From the NCBI GenBank assembly GCA_905216145.1, contig CAJMST010000003.1, forward strand, positions 62,001 through 126,000: 64,000 nucleotides of DNA. Direction: 5' to 3'. The stretch is from an uncultured bacterium (GTDB lineage Bacteria > Actinomycetota > Coriobacteriia > Coriobacteriales > Coriobacteriaceae). Below the pieces are notes generated by a model. It saw only the letters and a program-made list of their open reading frames with translations, made no database searches and was not told the origin of the DNA. Each line of letters starts with the position of its first letter. Positions within the stretch are counted from its first letter, which is position 1. A program made the position numbers and the translations under genes. Below are positions 1-7,283 of this stretch, piece by piece.

Positions 1-1584
1 GAGGGCGCCCAGAGCCTGCATACTATCGCGACGGACGTCCGTCGCTCCACGGTTGCCTATATTCAGGAGCATGCCGGCGAGTTCCCGGGCGTCAAGATTG
101 CCGAGCGTACCGAGCGCCAGTATCCATATGGCGAGACGGCATGCCATATCTTGGGCTATACCGGCACCATTACCTCCGAGCAGCTCGAGGCCCAGAATAA
201 GAAAACCTCTGGGGATGATGATGCTTCTGCTGGCAAGATTACGTACCAGTCGGGCGATATCGTGGGCCAGGCGGGCGTTGAGAGCTACTACGAAAACCTG
301 CTGCAGGGTATTCGTGGCGAGCAGACCGTCAAGGTCGATGCCTCGGGCAATGTGACCGGTCAGGCCGGCGCCGTGCCCGCGAAGGCCGGCTCCGACATTA
401 AGCTCACGCTCGACCTTAAGATCCAACAGGCCTGCGAGACGGCACTGGCGAGCGCTATCGAGCTTGCCAAGACCACTGGCTACAGCAATGCCGGCAACGG
501 CGCTGTGGTGTGTCTCGATCCCAACAATGGCGAGATCCTGGGCATGGCGAGCGAGCCCAAGTTCGATCCGTCCGTCTTTATCGGCGGCGTCTCAAATGAC
601 GTGTGGACCGAGCTCAATGATGACAAGGGTTCGCACCCGCTGCTCAACCGCGCCATTAGCGGACAGTACATGTCGGCTTCGACCATCAAGCCGCTCTCGG
701 CACTGGCCGGTCTTGAGTTTGGAACCTACACGTCGGGGCAGACGACCAACTGCACGGGCTATTGGACGGGTCTGGGCAAGTCGTGGGGCAAGTACTGCTG
801 GCTGCATTCCGGCCACGGCACCATGACGCTGCAGTCGGGTATCGCCAACTCGTGCGACCCCGTCTTCTACGACATGGGCAAGGCGTTCTTTTATGACGAG
901 AAACATTCCGAGGGCCTGCAGGAGGTCTTTCGTCGCTGGGGTCTAGGCAAGACCTGCGGTATCGATCTGCCGAGTGAGGGCGCGGGCCGTATTCCCGATG
1001 CCGAGTGGAAAGAGTCGTACTTCACCGACGCCTCTGCCGAGGACCGCAAGTGGAATGCCGGTGATATGACTAACATTGCCATCGGCCAGGGCGACATCCT
1101 GGTGACGCCCCTGCAGATGGCGTGCGCCTATATGGGTCTTGCCAACGGCGGCAAACAGTACGTGCCCCACGTGTTTTTGTCTGCCGTGTCGCGCGATGGC
1201 GACGGCGATGCCTATAAGTACAACGGCAAGGGCAAGAAGAAGCGCCTGGAGGCCAAGATCAACAGTGATTCGGATTTGGCTCTTGTTCGCAACGGCATGC
1301 ACGACGTGATTTACACGGCATCGACGTCCCTGGCGGCTCACTTTGGCACCCTGACGCCGCAGGTATACGGCAAGTCGGGCACGGGCGAGAAAAGCGGCGA
1401 GGACGAATACGCTTGGTTCTGCGCCTATGCACCGGCCGATGACCCCAAGTATGTTATCGCTACTGTCCTGGAGCAGGGCGGCGGCGGCTCAGATACCGCG
1501 ATGCATGTCGTGCGCGACGTGCTCGGCGTGATTTATGACGAGCCCGATACCTCTTCGGCCTCGGGCGATTCTTCGGTTCGATAG
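1..1584 (+). CDS. mrdA: Penicillin-binding protein 2 (class B transpeptidase), 5' end missing
   Basis: Monofunctional DD-transpeptidase that cross-links peptidoglycan during cell elongation; membrane-anchored with the catalytic domain outside. The frame is already open at base 1, so the membrane anchor and part of the N-terminal domain lie outside the window; 527 codons are present. The three transpeptidase motifs are visible in order: S-T-I-K with the acyl-serine codon at 679, S-C-D at 850 and K-S-G-T at 1372. SxD instead of SxN is common in PBP2. The ATG at 151 is internal, not the start. rodA begins 9 bases after the stop, the usual partner of PBP2 in the elongasome. Confidence 0.95.
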   Translation, partial: EGAQSLHTIATDVRRSTVAYIQEHAGEFPGVKIAERTERQYPYGETACHILGYTGTITSEQLEAQNKKTSGDDDASAGKITYQSGDIVGQAGVESYYENLLQGIRGEQTVKVDASGNVTGQAGAVPAKAGSDIKLTLDLKIQQACETALASAIELAKTTGYSNAGNGAVVCLDPNNGEILGMASEPKFDPSVFIGGVSNDVWTELNDDKGSHPLLNRAISGQYMSASTIKPLSALAGLEFGTYTSGQTTNCTGYWTGLGKSWGKYCWLHSGHGTMTLQSGIANSCDPVFYDMGKAFFYDEKHSEGLQEVFRRWGLGKTCGIDLPSEGAGRIPDAEWKESYFTDASAEDRKWNAGDMTNIAIGQGDILVTPLQMACAYMGLANGGKQYVPHVFLSAVSRDGDGDAYKYNGKGKKKRLEAKINSDSDLALVRNGMHDVIYTASTSLAAHFGTLTPQVYGKSGTGEKSGEDEYAWFCAYAPADDPKYVIATVLEQGGGGSDTAMHVVRDVLGVIYDEPDTSSASGDSSVR

Positions 1585-1593
1585 GAGGTTGCG

Positions 1594-2820
1594 ATGGATT
1601 TTTCTCCGGCGGATCTGTTCCGTTCAACCAAGACCGGCTCTCGCAGCAGCCTGGACCGCGTCAACAAGCAACTTTCGGCCTCGCGCGGCACGTTTCGCCA
1701 AAAGGTGCATATCGGTGTGCTCGTGGCTACTGTGGCGCTCGTCGCCTACGGTGCCATCATTATCTGGTCGGCTTCGCAGTTTAAGGCCGATGCATCGTTT
1801 TCACGCCATCTTCTGGGAATTGGCATCGGGGCGGTGCTGGCGGTGCTGGTCTGGCGTACCGACCTGCGCGGTATTTCCAATTTCTCGACGGCGTTGCTCG
1901 TCATCGACCTGATCGTGATCCTCTCGCCCAAGATTCCGGGTCTGTCCTATACGGGCGGTCTGGGCATGACGGGCTGGATCAAGATTCCCGGTATCGGCTT
2001 GACATTCCAGCCGGTTGAGCTTGCCAAGCTCATCACCATCTTCTTTATTGCTACGCTTGGCTCGCAGTATAACGGTCGCATCGATACCGTTCGCGACTAC
2101 GTCAAGCTCTGCGGCATGCTGTCCATTCCGTTTTTGGCCGTCGTTGCCATGGGCGACCTGGGCTCGGGCCTGGTCGTGCTGGTTTCGGGCGCCATCGTCA
2201 TCTGTATGAGCGGTGCACGCCGCGAATGGGTGCTGTCGACCTTGGCCCTGCTCGTGGGCCTGGTGGCCCTCGTCCTGGCGCTCGATTCGGTCTTTGATTC
2301 GCTGCTCGGCCACGATGTGCTCATCAAGCAGTACCAGATGAACCGTCTGACGGTCTTTATCGACCCCGATAATGCCGATTCGGACGATGCCTACAACCTG
2401 CAGCAGTCGCTTATCGCCGTTGGCTCGGGCGGCTTCTTTGGTAAGGGTTTGGGCCATGCGACGCAGTCGGCCGGCGGCTTTCTGCCTGAGTTCCACACCG
2501 ACTTCGTCTTCGCCTTCCTGTCCGAGACCTTTGGCTTTTGCGGTTCCTTTTTGCTCCTGTGCCTCTACGTGCTGTTGATCTTTTCGACGATTCGCGTCGC
2601 CTTTAAGTGCGAGTCCCTGTTTTTGCGTCTTTCGTGTGTTGGCATCGTTGGCATGTGGGCGTTCCAGACCTTCGAAAACATCGGCATGTGCATCGGCATG
2701 ATGCCGATTACCGGTATTCCGCTACCGTTTATTAGCTTCGGTTCGTCTTCGATGATGATTCAGCTGCTGACGGTGGGTATCGTACAATCCATATGGCGGC
2801 ATCGTTCGGGCGCCGCGTAA
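1594..2820 (+). CDS. rodA: RodA/FtsW-family peptidoglycan glycosyltransferase
   Basis: SEDS-family polytopic membrane protein that polymerises lipid II into glycan strands. The 408-residue protein has about ten hydrophobic segments after a roughly 35-residue cytoplasmic N terminus. Family landmarks are QPVELAKL, the D of GDLGSGLV (equivalent to the conserved catalytic Asp of SEDS proteins) and PFISFGSSSMM near the C terminus. The ATG is preceded by GGAGG, and the gene lies 9 bases after PBP2, which argues for RodA rather than FtsW. An FtsW role cannot be excluded from sequence alone. Confidence 0.93.
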   Translation: MDFSPADLFRSTKTGSRSSLDRVNKQLSASRGTFRQKVHIGVLVATVALVAYGAIIIWSASQFKADASFSRHLLGIGIGAVLAVLVWRTDLRGISNFSTALLVIDLIVILSPKIPGLSYTGGLGMTGWIKIPGIGLTFQPVELAKLITIFFIATLGSQYNGRIDTVRDYVKLCGMLSIPFLAVVAMGDLGSGLVVLVSGAIVICMSGARREWVLSTLALLVGLVALVLALDSVFDSLLGHDVLIKQYQMNRLTVFIDPDNADSDDAYNLQQSLIAVGSGGFFGKGLGHATQSAGGFLPEFHTDFVFAFLSETFGFCGSFLLLCLYVLLIFSTIRVAFKCESLFLRLSCVGIVGMWAFQTFENIGMCIGMMPITGIPLPFISFGSSSMMIQLLTVGIVQSIWRHRSGAA

Positions 2821-2838
2821 CCGCTGGAGGGGTTTGCT

Positions 2839-3768
2839 ATGAAAATTCCCGTAGATAAGCTGACCCGCGCTTTTAAGATGGGCGCGTCCGTTAAGAAGGA
2901 TTCCGATACGCCGGTGCGCGTCTCGGTCTATCTGGATTCGTCTGCCTCGCGCTTTCTGGCCGAGACGGTGCGTGATGCCTTTGTGCCGCAGACGACCTCG
3001 GGCATTGTGCGCGTCGAGCGTCTGGGGGAGGAGCGAATTGCTCCAAAGACCGATACCGATGTGGTGCTGGTGCTCTCGTGTGGTTCCGACCGCTTGGAGA
3101 GTGCCGTGCAGGAGCTCGTGATCGCCGGCGTGCCCGTGTGCGTGCTTGCCGAGTCTGCTGTGGAGGTGCCGTTTATCGAGGAGTCCACGCCCATGCTTGG
3201 CGTGGTAGCGGCAACCGATAAGACGTATCTGCTCGAGACGCTTGCCCGCTGGATTCTCGATCGCACGGACAAGGAAACGGCTTTTGCGGCGAACTTTGCC
3301 TTCATGCGCATCGCGGCGGCCAACCGCATCATCACCTCGTGTGCGCTCACCAATATGGCGACCGGGGCTTTGGTGTTTTTGCCGGGCGCCGATTATCCCG
3401 TTATGGCGCTGGCGCAGGTGGGCATGCTCTTTGAGCTCGCTGCCGTCTTTGGACGCGGCATTAAGCCCGAGCGCGGCTACGAGGTCGCCGGCGTGCTTGC
3501 CGGCGGTCTTGTGATCCGCGCGGTCACCCGCGCGCTCGTCAAGCAGACGCCGCATATTGGGTTTGCCGTCAAGGCGCTCACTGCTGCCGCGGGCACCTAT
3601 GGCATGGGCCGTGCGCTCGTTTCGCTCTACGAGCGCGATGTCGACTACAGCCGTGCCAACGAGGTGGTCACTGCCACGTTCTCCCGCGTTCGCGATCTGG
3701 TGACCACGGTCGCGGGCGCTACCCGTCCTATGGCGTCCTATCAGGACGCATCAGATCTTGCTGCTTAG
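2839..3768 (+). CDS. DUF697/YcjF-like putative membrane protein, function unknown
   Basis: 309 residues with no catalytic motif that I recognise. The N-terminal third (about 1-140) is soluble, with an alpha/beta look. The middle (about 160-250) carries hydrophobic helices, including FLPGADYPVMALAQVGML and VAGVLAGGLVIRAV; this arrangement resembles DUF697 proteins related to YcjF, which often accompany GTPases. An SD (GGAGGGG) precedes the ATG. It sits 18 bases after rodA and abuts the radical SAM gene, so it is probably co-transcribed with both. The DUF697 assignment rests on pattern resemblance only. Confidence 0.65.
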   Translation: MKIPVDKLTRAFKMGASVKKDSDTPVRVSVYLDSSASRFLAETVRDAFVPQTTSGIVRVERLGEERIAPKTDTDVVLVLSCGSDRLESAVQELVIAGVPVCVLAESAVEVPFIEESTPMLGVVAATDKTYLLETLARWILDRTDKETAFAANFAFMRIAAANRIITSCALTNMATGALVFLPGADYPVMALAQVGMLFELAAVFGRGIKPERGYEVAGVLAGGLVIRAVTRALVKQTPHIGFAVKALTAAAGTYGMGRALVSLYERDVDYSRANEVVTATFSRVRDLVTTVAGATRPMASYQDASDLAA

Positions 3769-3778
3769 GGGTTTTCCG

Positions 3779-5656
3779 TTGCGCGTTGCATACCAAGACT
3801 GTTTTCATTTAATTGAGCCGTTGCTCGCCAAGGTCGAGAAGCCGAGTCGCTATATCGATCACGAGTGGGGCACGCTTTCCAAGGCCGATGCCGACTACCG
3901 TTGCTGCCTGATCTATCCGGATGTGTACGAGGTCGGTCTGCCCAACCAGGGTATCGCCATCCTCTACAACATCCTTAACCAGGCCGAGGGCATCTCCTGC
4001 GAGCGTGGCTATGTGCCGTGGCCCGATATGGGTGACGCTATGCGCGAGGCGAGCATTCCGCTGCTCTCGCTCGAGGGTGCAGCGCCGGTCGCTTCGTTTG
4101 ATATCGTCGGTCTGCATGTGCCGCACGAGATGGCGGTGACGAACTTCCTCGAGGCACTCGACCTCGCTGGCATTCCGCTGTTAGCGGCCGACCGAGGTGA
4201 AGATGACCCCATCATCATCGCCGGCGGCCCCTCGGTGTACAACCCCGAGCCGTACGCGGCCTTCTTCGATGCCATCCTCATCGGTGAGGGCGAGGAATCG
4301 CTGCTCGAGACCTGCCAGCTGCATCGCCGCCTGCGTGACGAAGGAGTCCCGCGCGCGCAGATTGTCGAGCAGCTTGCATCCATTGCCGGCAACTACGTGC
4401 CGTCGCTCTATGAGGTTCGTCACGACGAGCCCTGCTCGCCGCATGGCTACACCGTGCCGCGTGAGGGCAAGGATGCGCCGACCGTGGTCTACAAGCGTGT
4501 CGTCGAGGATTTCGGCGCCACGAATCCGCTGTCGCAGTCGTGCGTACCCTATGCGCAGCTGGTCCACGACCGCCTGTCTATCGAGATTCTGCGCGGCTGC
4601 GCCCGCGGCTGTCGTTTTTGCCAGGCCGGCATGACGTATCGCCCGGTGCGCGAGCGCTCGGCCGACCAGATCGTCTCGTCGGTGATTCAGGGTCTGGAAA
4701 AGACCGGCTACGACGAGGTGTCGCTGACCTCGCTTTCCACGACCGACCACTCCTGCATTCGCGACGTGCTCGGCAGGCTCAACCGTCGCCTGGAGGATAC
4801 GGGTATTCGCGTGTCTATTCCGTCGCAGCGCCTGGATTCGTTTGGCGTGGATATGGCCGAGTCGGTTGCTGGCGAAAAGAAGGGCGGCCTGACGTTCGCG
4901 CCCGAGGCCGGCAGCCAGCGCATGCGCGACATCATTAACAAGAACGTGACCGAGGAGGACCTGGACCGTGCGGCCAAGGCGGCCTTCGAGGCCGGTTGGA
5001 ACCGCATGAAGCTCTACTTTATGATGGGCCTTCCCGGCGAGCGCGACGAGGACATCGTGGCCATCGCCAATCTGGCCGATCACGTGCTGGAGCTCGGTCG
5101 TTCCGTGGTGCCCAAGGCTCGTCGCGGCTCGATCTCGGTGTCGATCTCGGTTTCGGTCTTTATCCCCAAGGCTGCCACGCCGCTCCAGTGGTGCCCGCAG
5201 CTCGACTACGACGACGTCAAGCGTCGCCAGAAGCTGCTTATCACGAGCGTTCGCAACCGTGCCGTCCGCGTTCATTACCACGATGCCGAGACCTCGCTCA
5301 TCGAGGCCGCACTGTCCCGCGCCGGTCGTGACATGACGCCCGTCATCATCGACGCTTGGCGCTCGGGCTCTCGCTTTGACGCCTGGGTAGAGCATTTCTC
5401 GCTCGATAACTGGAAGGAGGCTGCTGCCAAAAACGGCATCGACCTCAATGAGCTCGTGCACCTGCCCTACGAGTTGGACTGGCGCCTGCCGTGGGAGCAC
5501 GTGAGCCCCGGCTGCACACGCGGCTTTCTCGAGCGCGAGTACCGTCGCTCGCTCGAGGGCGTCACGACTCCCGACTGCACCCGCACGTCGTGCACCGGCT
5601 GCGGGATCTGCCCCACGCTCCACGCCAAGAATGTATTGATGGGTGATCGCGCATGA
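3779..5656 (+). CDS. Radical SAM protein of the DUF2344-paired family (TIGR03960 type)
   Basis: Uncharacterised radical SAM enzyme, 625 residues from the chosen TTG start. The N-terminal half resembles a B12-binding-like domain (for example GLPNQGIAILYNI and IIAGGPSVYNPEPYAAF). The SAM/4Fe-4S motif C-A-R-G-C-R-F-C lies at residues 274-281. A C-terminal cysteine cluster (CTRTSCTGCGIC) could bind a second cluster. I chose TTG 3779 because AGGGG lies just upstream; an in-frame TTG at 3758 overlaps the previous gene. The next gene overlaps by ATGA and encodes the usual partner. Family members sit near rplU-rpmA in many genomes, which hints at a ribosome or RNA role, but the substrate is unknown. 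Confidence 0.85.
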   Translation: MRVAYQDCFHLIEPLLAKVEKPSRYIDHEWGTLSKADADYRCCLIYPDVYEVGLPNQGIAILYNILNQAEGISCERGYVPWPDMGDAMREASIPLLSLEGAAPVASFDIVGLHVPHEMAVTNFLEALDLAGIPLLAADRGEDDPIIIAGGPSVYNPEPYAAFFDAILIGEGEESLLETCQLHRRLRDEGVPRAQIVEQLASIAGNYVPSLYEVRHDEPCSPHGYTVPREGKDAPTVVYKRVVEDFGATNPLSQSCVPYAQLVHDRLSIEILRGCARGCRFCQAGMTYRPVRERSADQIVSSVIQGLEKTGYDEVSLTSLSTTDHSCIRDVLGRLNRRLEDTGIRVSIPSQRLDSFGVDMAESVAGEKKGGLTFAPEAGSQRMRDIINKNVTEEDLDRAAKAAFEAGWNRMKLYFMMGLPGERDEDIVAIANLADHVLELGRSVVPKARRGSISVSISVSVFIPKAATPLQWCPQLDYDDVKRRQKLLITSVRNRAVRVHYHDAETSLIEAALSRAGRDMTPVIIDAWRSGSRFDAWVEHFSLDNWKEAAAKNGIDLNELVHLPYELDWRLPWEHVSPGCTRGFLEREYRRSLEGVTTPDCTRTSCTGCGICPTLHAKNVLMGDRA

Positions 5657-6465
5657 GTGAGCGCCTGACCGACAACCCCTCGCTCTTTAGGCTTCGTGTT
5701 CGCTATGGCAAGCGCGATCGCCTTAAGTACCTGGGCCATCTCGAAGTGATCCATACCATTGAGCGCATCGTGCGCCGTGCGGGACTTCCCTATGCCGTCA
5801 CGCAGGGCTTCTCTCCGCACATGCGCGTGGGCTTCTCTTCGGCGCTACCGGTGGGTACGTCGTCGACATGTGAGTGGTATGACCTGTTTATGACCGAGTT
5901 CGTGGCGCTCGACGAGGCGTTTGGGCGCCTGGCTGCGGCGTCTCCGGCCGATCTGGCGCCCATCGAGGCGGCGTACATCGACGTGCGCACGCCGGCGTTG
6001 ACGGCGCAGCTCACGCGCCTGTCGTATCGCATCGACCTGCACTTGGATCCCGAGGCGCCCGTAAGCGCCGACGAGGTGCGTCGTGCGATCGACACGCTGC
6101 GCGCGGGCCACGGCATCGACTACGCGCGCGGCAAAAAGAGCAAGCGCTTGGATTTGGATCACACGCTCGTGGGCTATGAGCTCACGGCGGGGGAGCGCCC
6201 GGACCATTTGGTGCTCATGCTCGACACCCATGCCGACAACGAGGGCTCCATGCGTCCGGAAATTTTGCTTTCTGCTGCTGATGTTTTGTTGCAGGGCTTG
6301 ACCCCGGGCGTGGATGCACCTATTGTTTCCACCGGTATGCAAGACCTCGTGACCATCTGCTCCTACGATGTCGAGCGTCAGAATCAAGCATGCGAGGACG
6401 ACGAGGGCCGACTCGTCAGCCCCATACCTGTGCGAACTTGTGGATTTGCTCCACATACTCGTTGA
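5653..6465 (+). CDS. DUF2344 radical SAM-linked protein (TIGR03936 type)
   Basis: 270-residue partner of the preceding radical SAM protein; in other genomes the two are separate neighbours or one fused chain. Family features are the opening RVRYGKRDRLKYLGHLE, then GLPYAVTQGFSPHMRVGFS and LPVGTSSTCEWYDL. The ATG overlaps the upstream stop as ATGA, so translation is probably coupled. Its TGA stop forms part of the -35 box of the rplU promoter. Many bacteria have an RNase E/G gene between this gene and rplU; there is none here. Function unknown. Confidence 0.85.
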   Translation: MSERLTDNPSLFRLRVRYGKRDRLKYLGHLEVIHTIERIVRRAGLPYAVTQGFSPHMRVGFSSALPVGTSSTCEWYDLFMTEFVALDEAFGRLAAASPADLAPIEAAYIDVRTPALTAQLTRLSYRIDLHLDPEAPVSADEVRRAIDTLRAGHGIDYARGKKSKRLDLDHTLVGYELTAGERPDHLVLMLDTHADNEGSMRPEILLSAADVLLQGLTPGVDAPIVSTGMQDLVTICSYDVERQNQACEDDEGRLVSPIPVRTCGFAPHTR

Positions 6466-6490
6466 CGGGGGTATTTTCGCCTGCTACTAT
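6462..6490 (+). promoter_or_regulatory. Promoter for rplU-rpmA
   Basis: TTGACG at 6462-6467, a 17-base spacer and TACTAT at 6485-6490, preceded by TGC (extended -10). This is the best-matched sigma-70-type promoter seen in the window. Its -35 box contains the stop codon of the DUF2344 gene. Start site about 6497, leader about 36 bases. Confidence 0.8.
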
Positions 6491-6532
6491 ATTCGGCTGT
6501 TGCACTAACTGATGCATGAAGGGCAAGTAAAC

Positions 6533-6907
6533 ATGTACGCAATCGTTAACACGGGCGGCAAGCAGTACAAGGTCGCCACCGACGATGTCATCACCGTCGA
6601 GAAGATCGAGGGCAATGAGGGCGACAAGGTCACCCTGCCGGTTATCTTCCTCAACGATGGTAAGAAGATCGTCACCGATCCCGACAAGCTGGCCAAGGCC
6701 AAGGTTACCGCTCAGATCGTTGAGCAGTTCAAGGGCGAGAAGCAGCTGGTCTTCAAGTTCCACAAGCGCAAGCGCTATCGTCGTCTGAAGGGTCACCGTC
6801 AGCAGCTCACCAAGCTGAAGATCGTGAAGGTTCAGGCTACCTCCCGCGCCAAGAAGGCTGTCAAGGCAGAGGCTGAGGCTGTTGCCGAGGCTCCCGTCGC
6901 CGAGTAG
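6533..6907 (+). CDS. rplU: 50S ribosomal protein L21
   Basis: Large-subunit protein that contacts 23S rRNA near L20. The sequence opens YAIVNTGGKQYKV, the L21 signature, and has the basic FKFHKRKRYRRLKGHRQ segment. The ATG at 6533 with AAGGG upstream gives a canonical N terminus; the in-frame ATG at 6512 would add seven unmatched residues. At 124 residues it is about 20 longer than usual because of an Ala/Glu-rich tail after AKKAVKA. rpmA follows after 33 bases; there is no ysxB/prp gene between them. Confidence 0.97.
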   Translation: MYAIVNTGGKQYKVATDDVITVEKIEGNEGDKVTLPVIFLNDGKKIVTDPDKLAKAKVTAQIVEQFKGEKQLVFKFHKRKRYRRLKGHRQQLTKLKIVKVQATSRAKKAVKAEAEAVAEAPVAE

Positions 6908-6940
6908 ATTACACTCGTAACGAAAGAGTAGGTATACACA

Positions 6941-7198
6941 ATGGCACACAAAAAAGGACTCGGTTCCTCCCGTAATGGCCGTGACTCCCGCGGTCAGCGC
7001 CTTGGCACGAAGCGCTATGCCGGCCAGACGGTAACCACGGGCACGATTCTCGTCCGTCAGCACGGCACGCACATCCACCCGGGTGAGAACGTTGGCCGTG
7101 GTAAGGACGACACGCTGTTCGCGCTGGTCGACGGTACCGTTGAGTTCCACAAGGGTATCAAGCACAGGGTCAGCGTACGCCCGCTCGCGAACGCGTAA
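6941..7198 (+). CDS. rpmA: 50S ribosomal protein L27
   Basis: 85-residue L27, whose N-terminal tail reaches towards the peptidyl transferase centre. It starts directly as MAHKKGLGSSRNGRDS, so there is no cleavable N-terminal extension of the Firmicutes type; that fits the absence of the Prp protease gene. The family signature GTIxVRQ..H.G.N appears as GTILVRQHGTHIHPGENVG. The SD is AAAGAG. A terminator follows. Confidence 0.97.
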   Translation: MAHKKGLGSSRNGRDSRGQRLGTKRYAGQTVTTGTILVRQHGTHIHPGENVGRGKDDTLFALVDGTVEFHKGIKHRVSVRPLANA

Positions 7199-7223
7199 TT
7201 CACCCTTCATAGAGCACATATGT

Positions 7224-7267
7224 GGGAGGCACTTGAGTTTTAGGATTCAAGGGTCTCCCTCTTTTTT
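7224..7267 (+). terminator. Rho-independent terminator after rpmA
   Basis: GGGAGGCACTTGA pairs with TTCAAGGGTCTCCC with two mismatches, followed by TTTTTT at 7262-7267. It separates rpmA from obg; some readthrough into obg is likely because only 16 bases remain and no promoter is obvious between them. Confidence 0.8.
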
Positions 7268-7283
7268 GTAGGAGGCGATTCTG

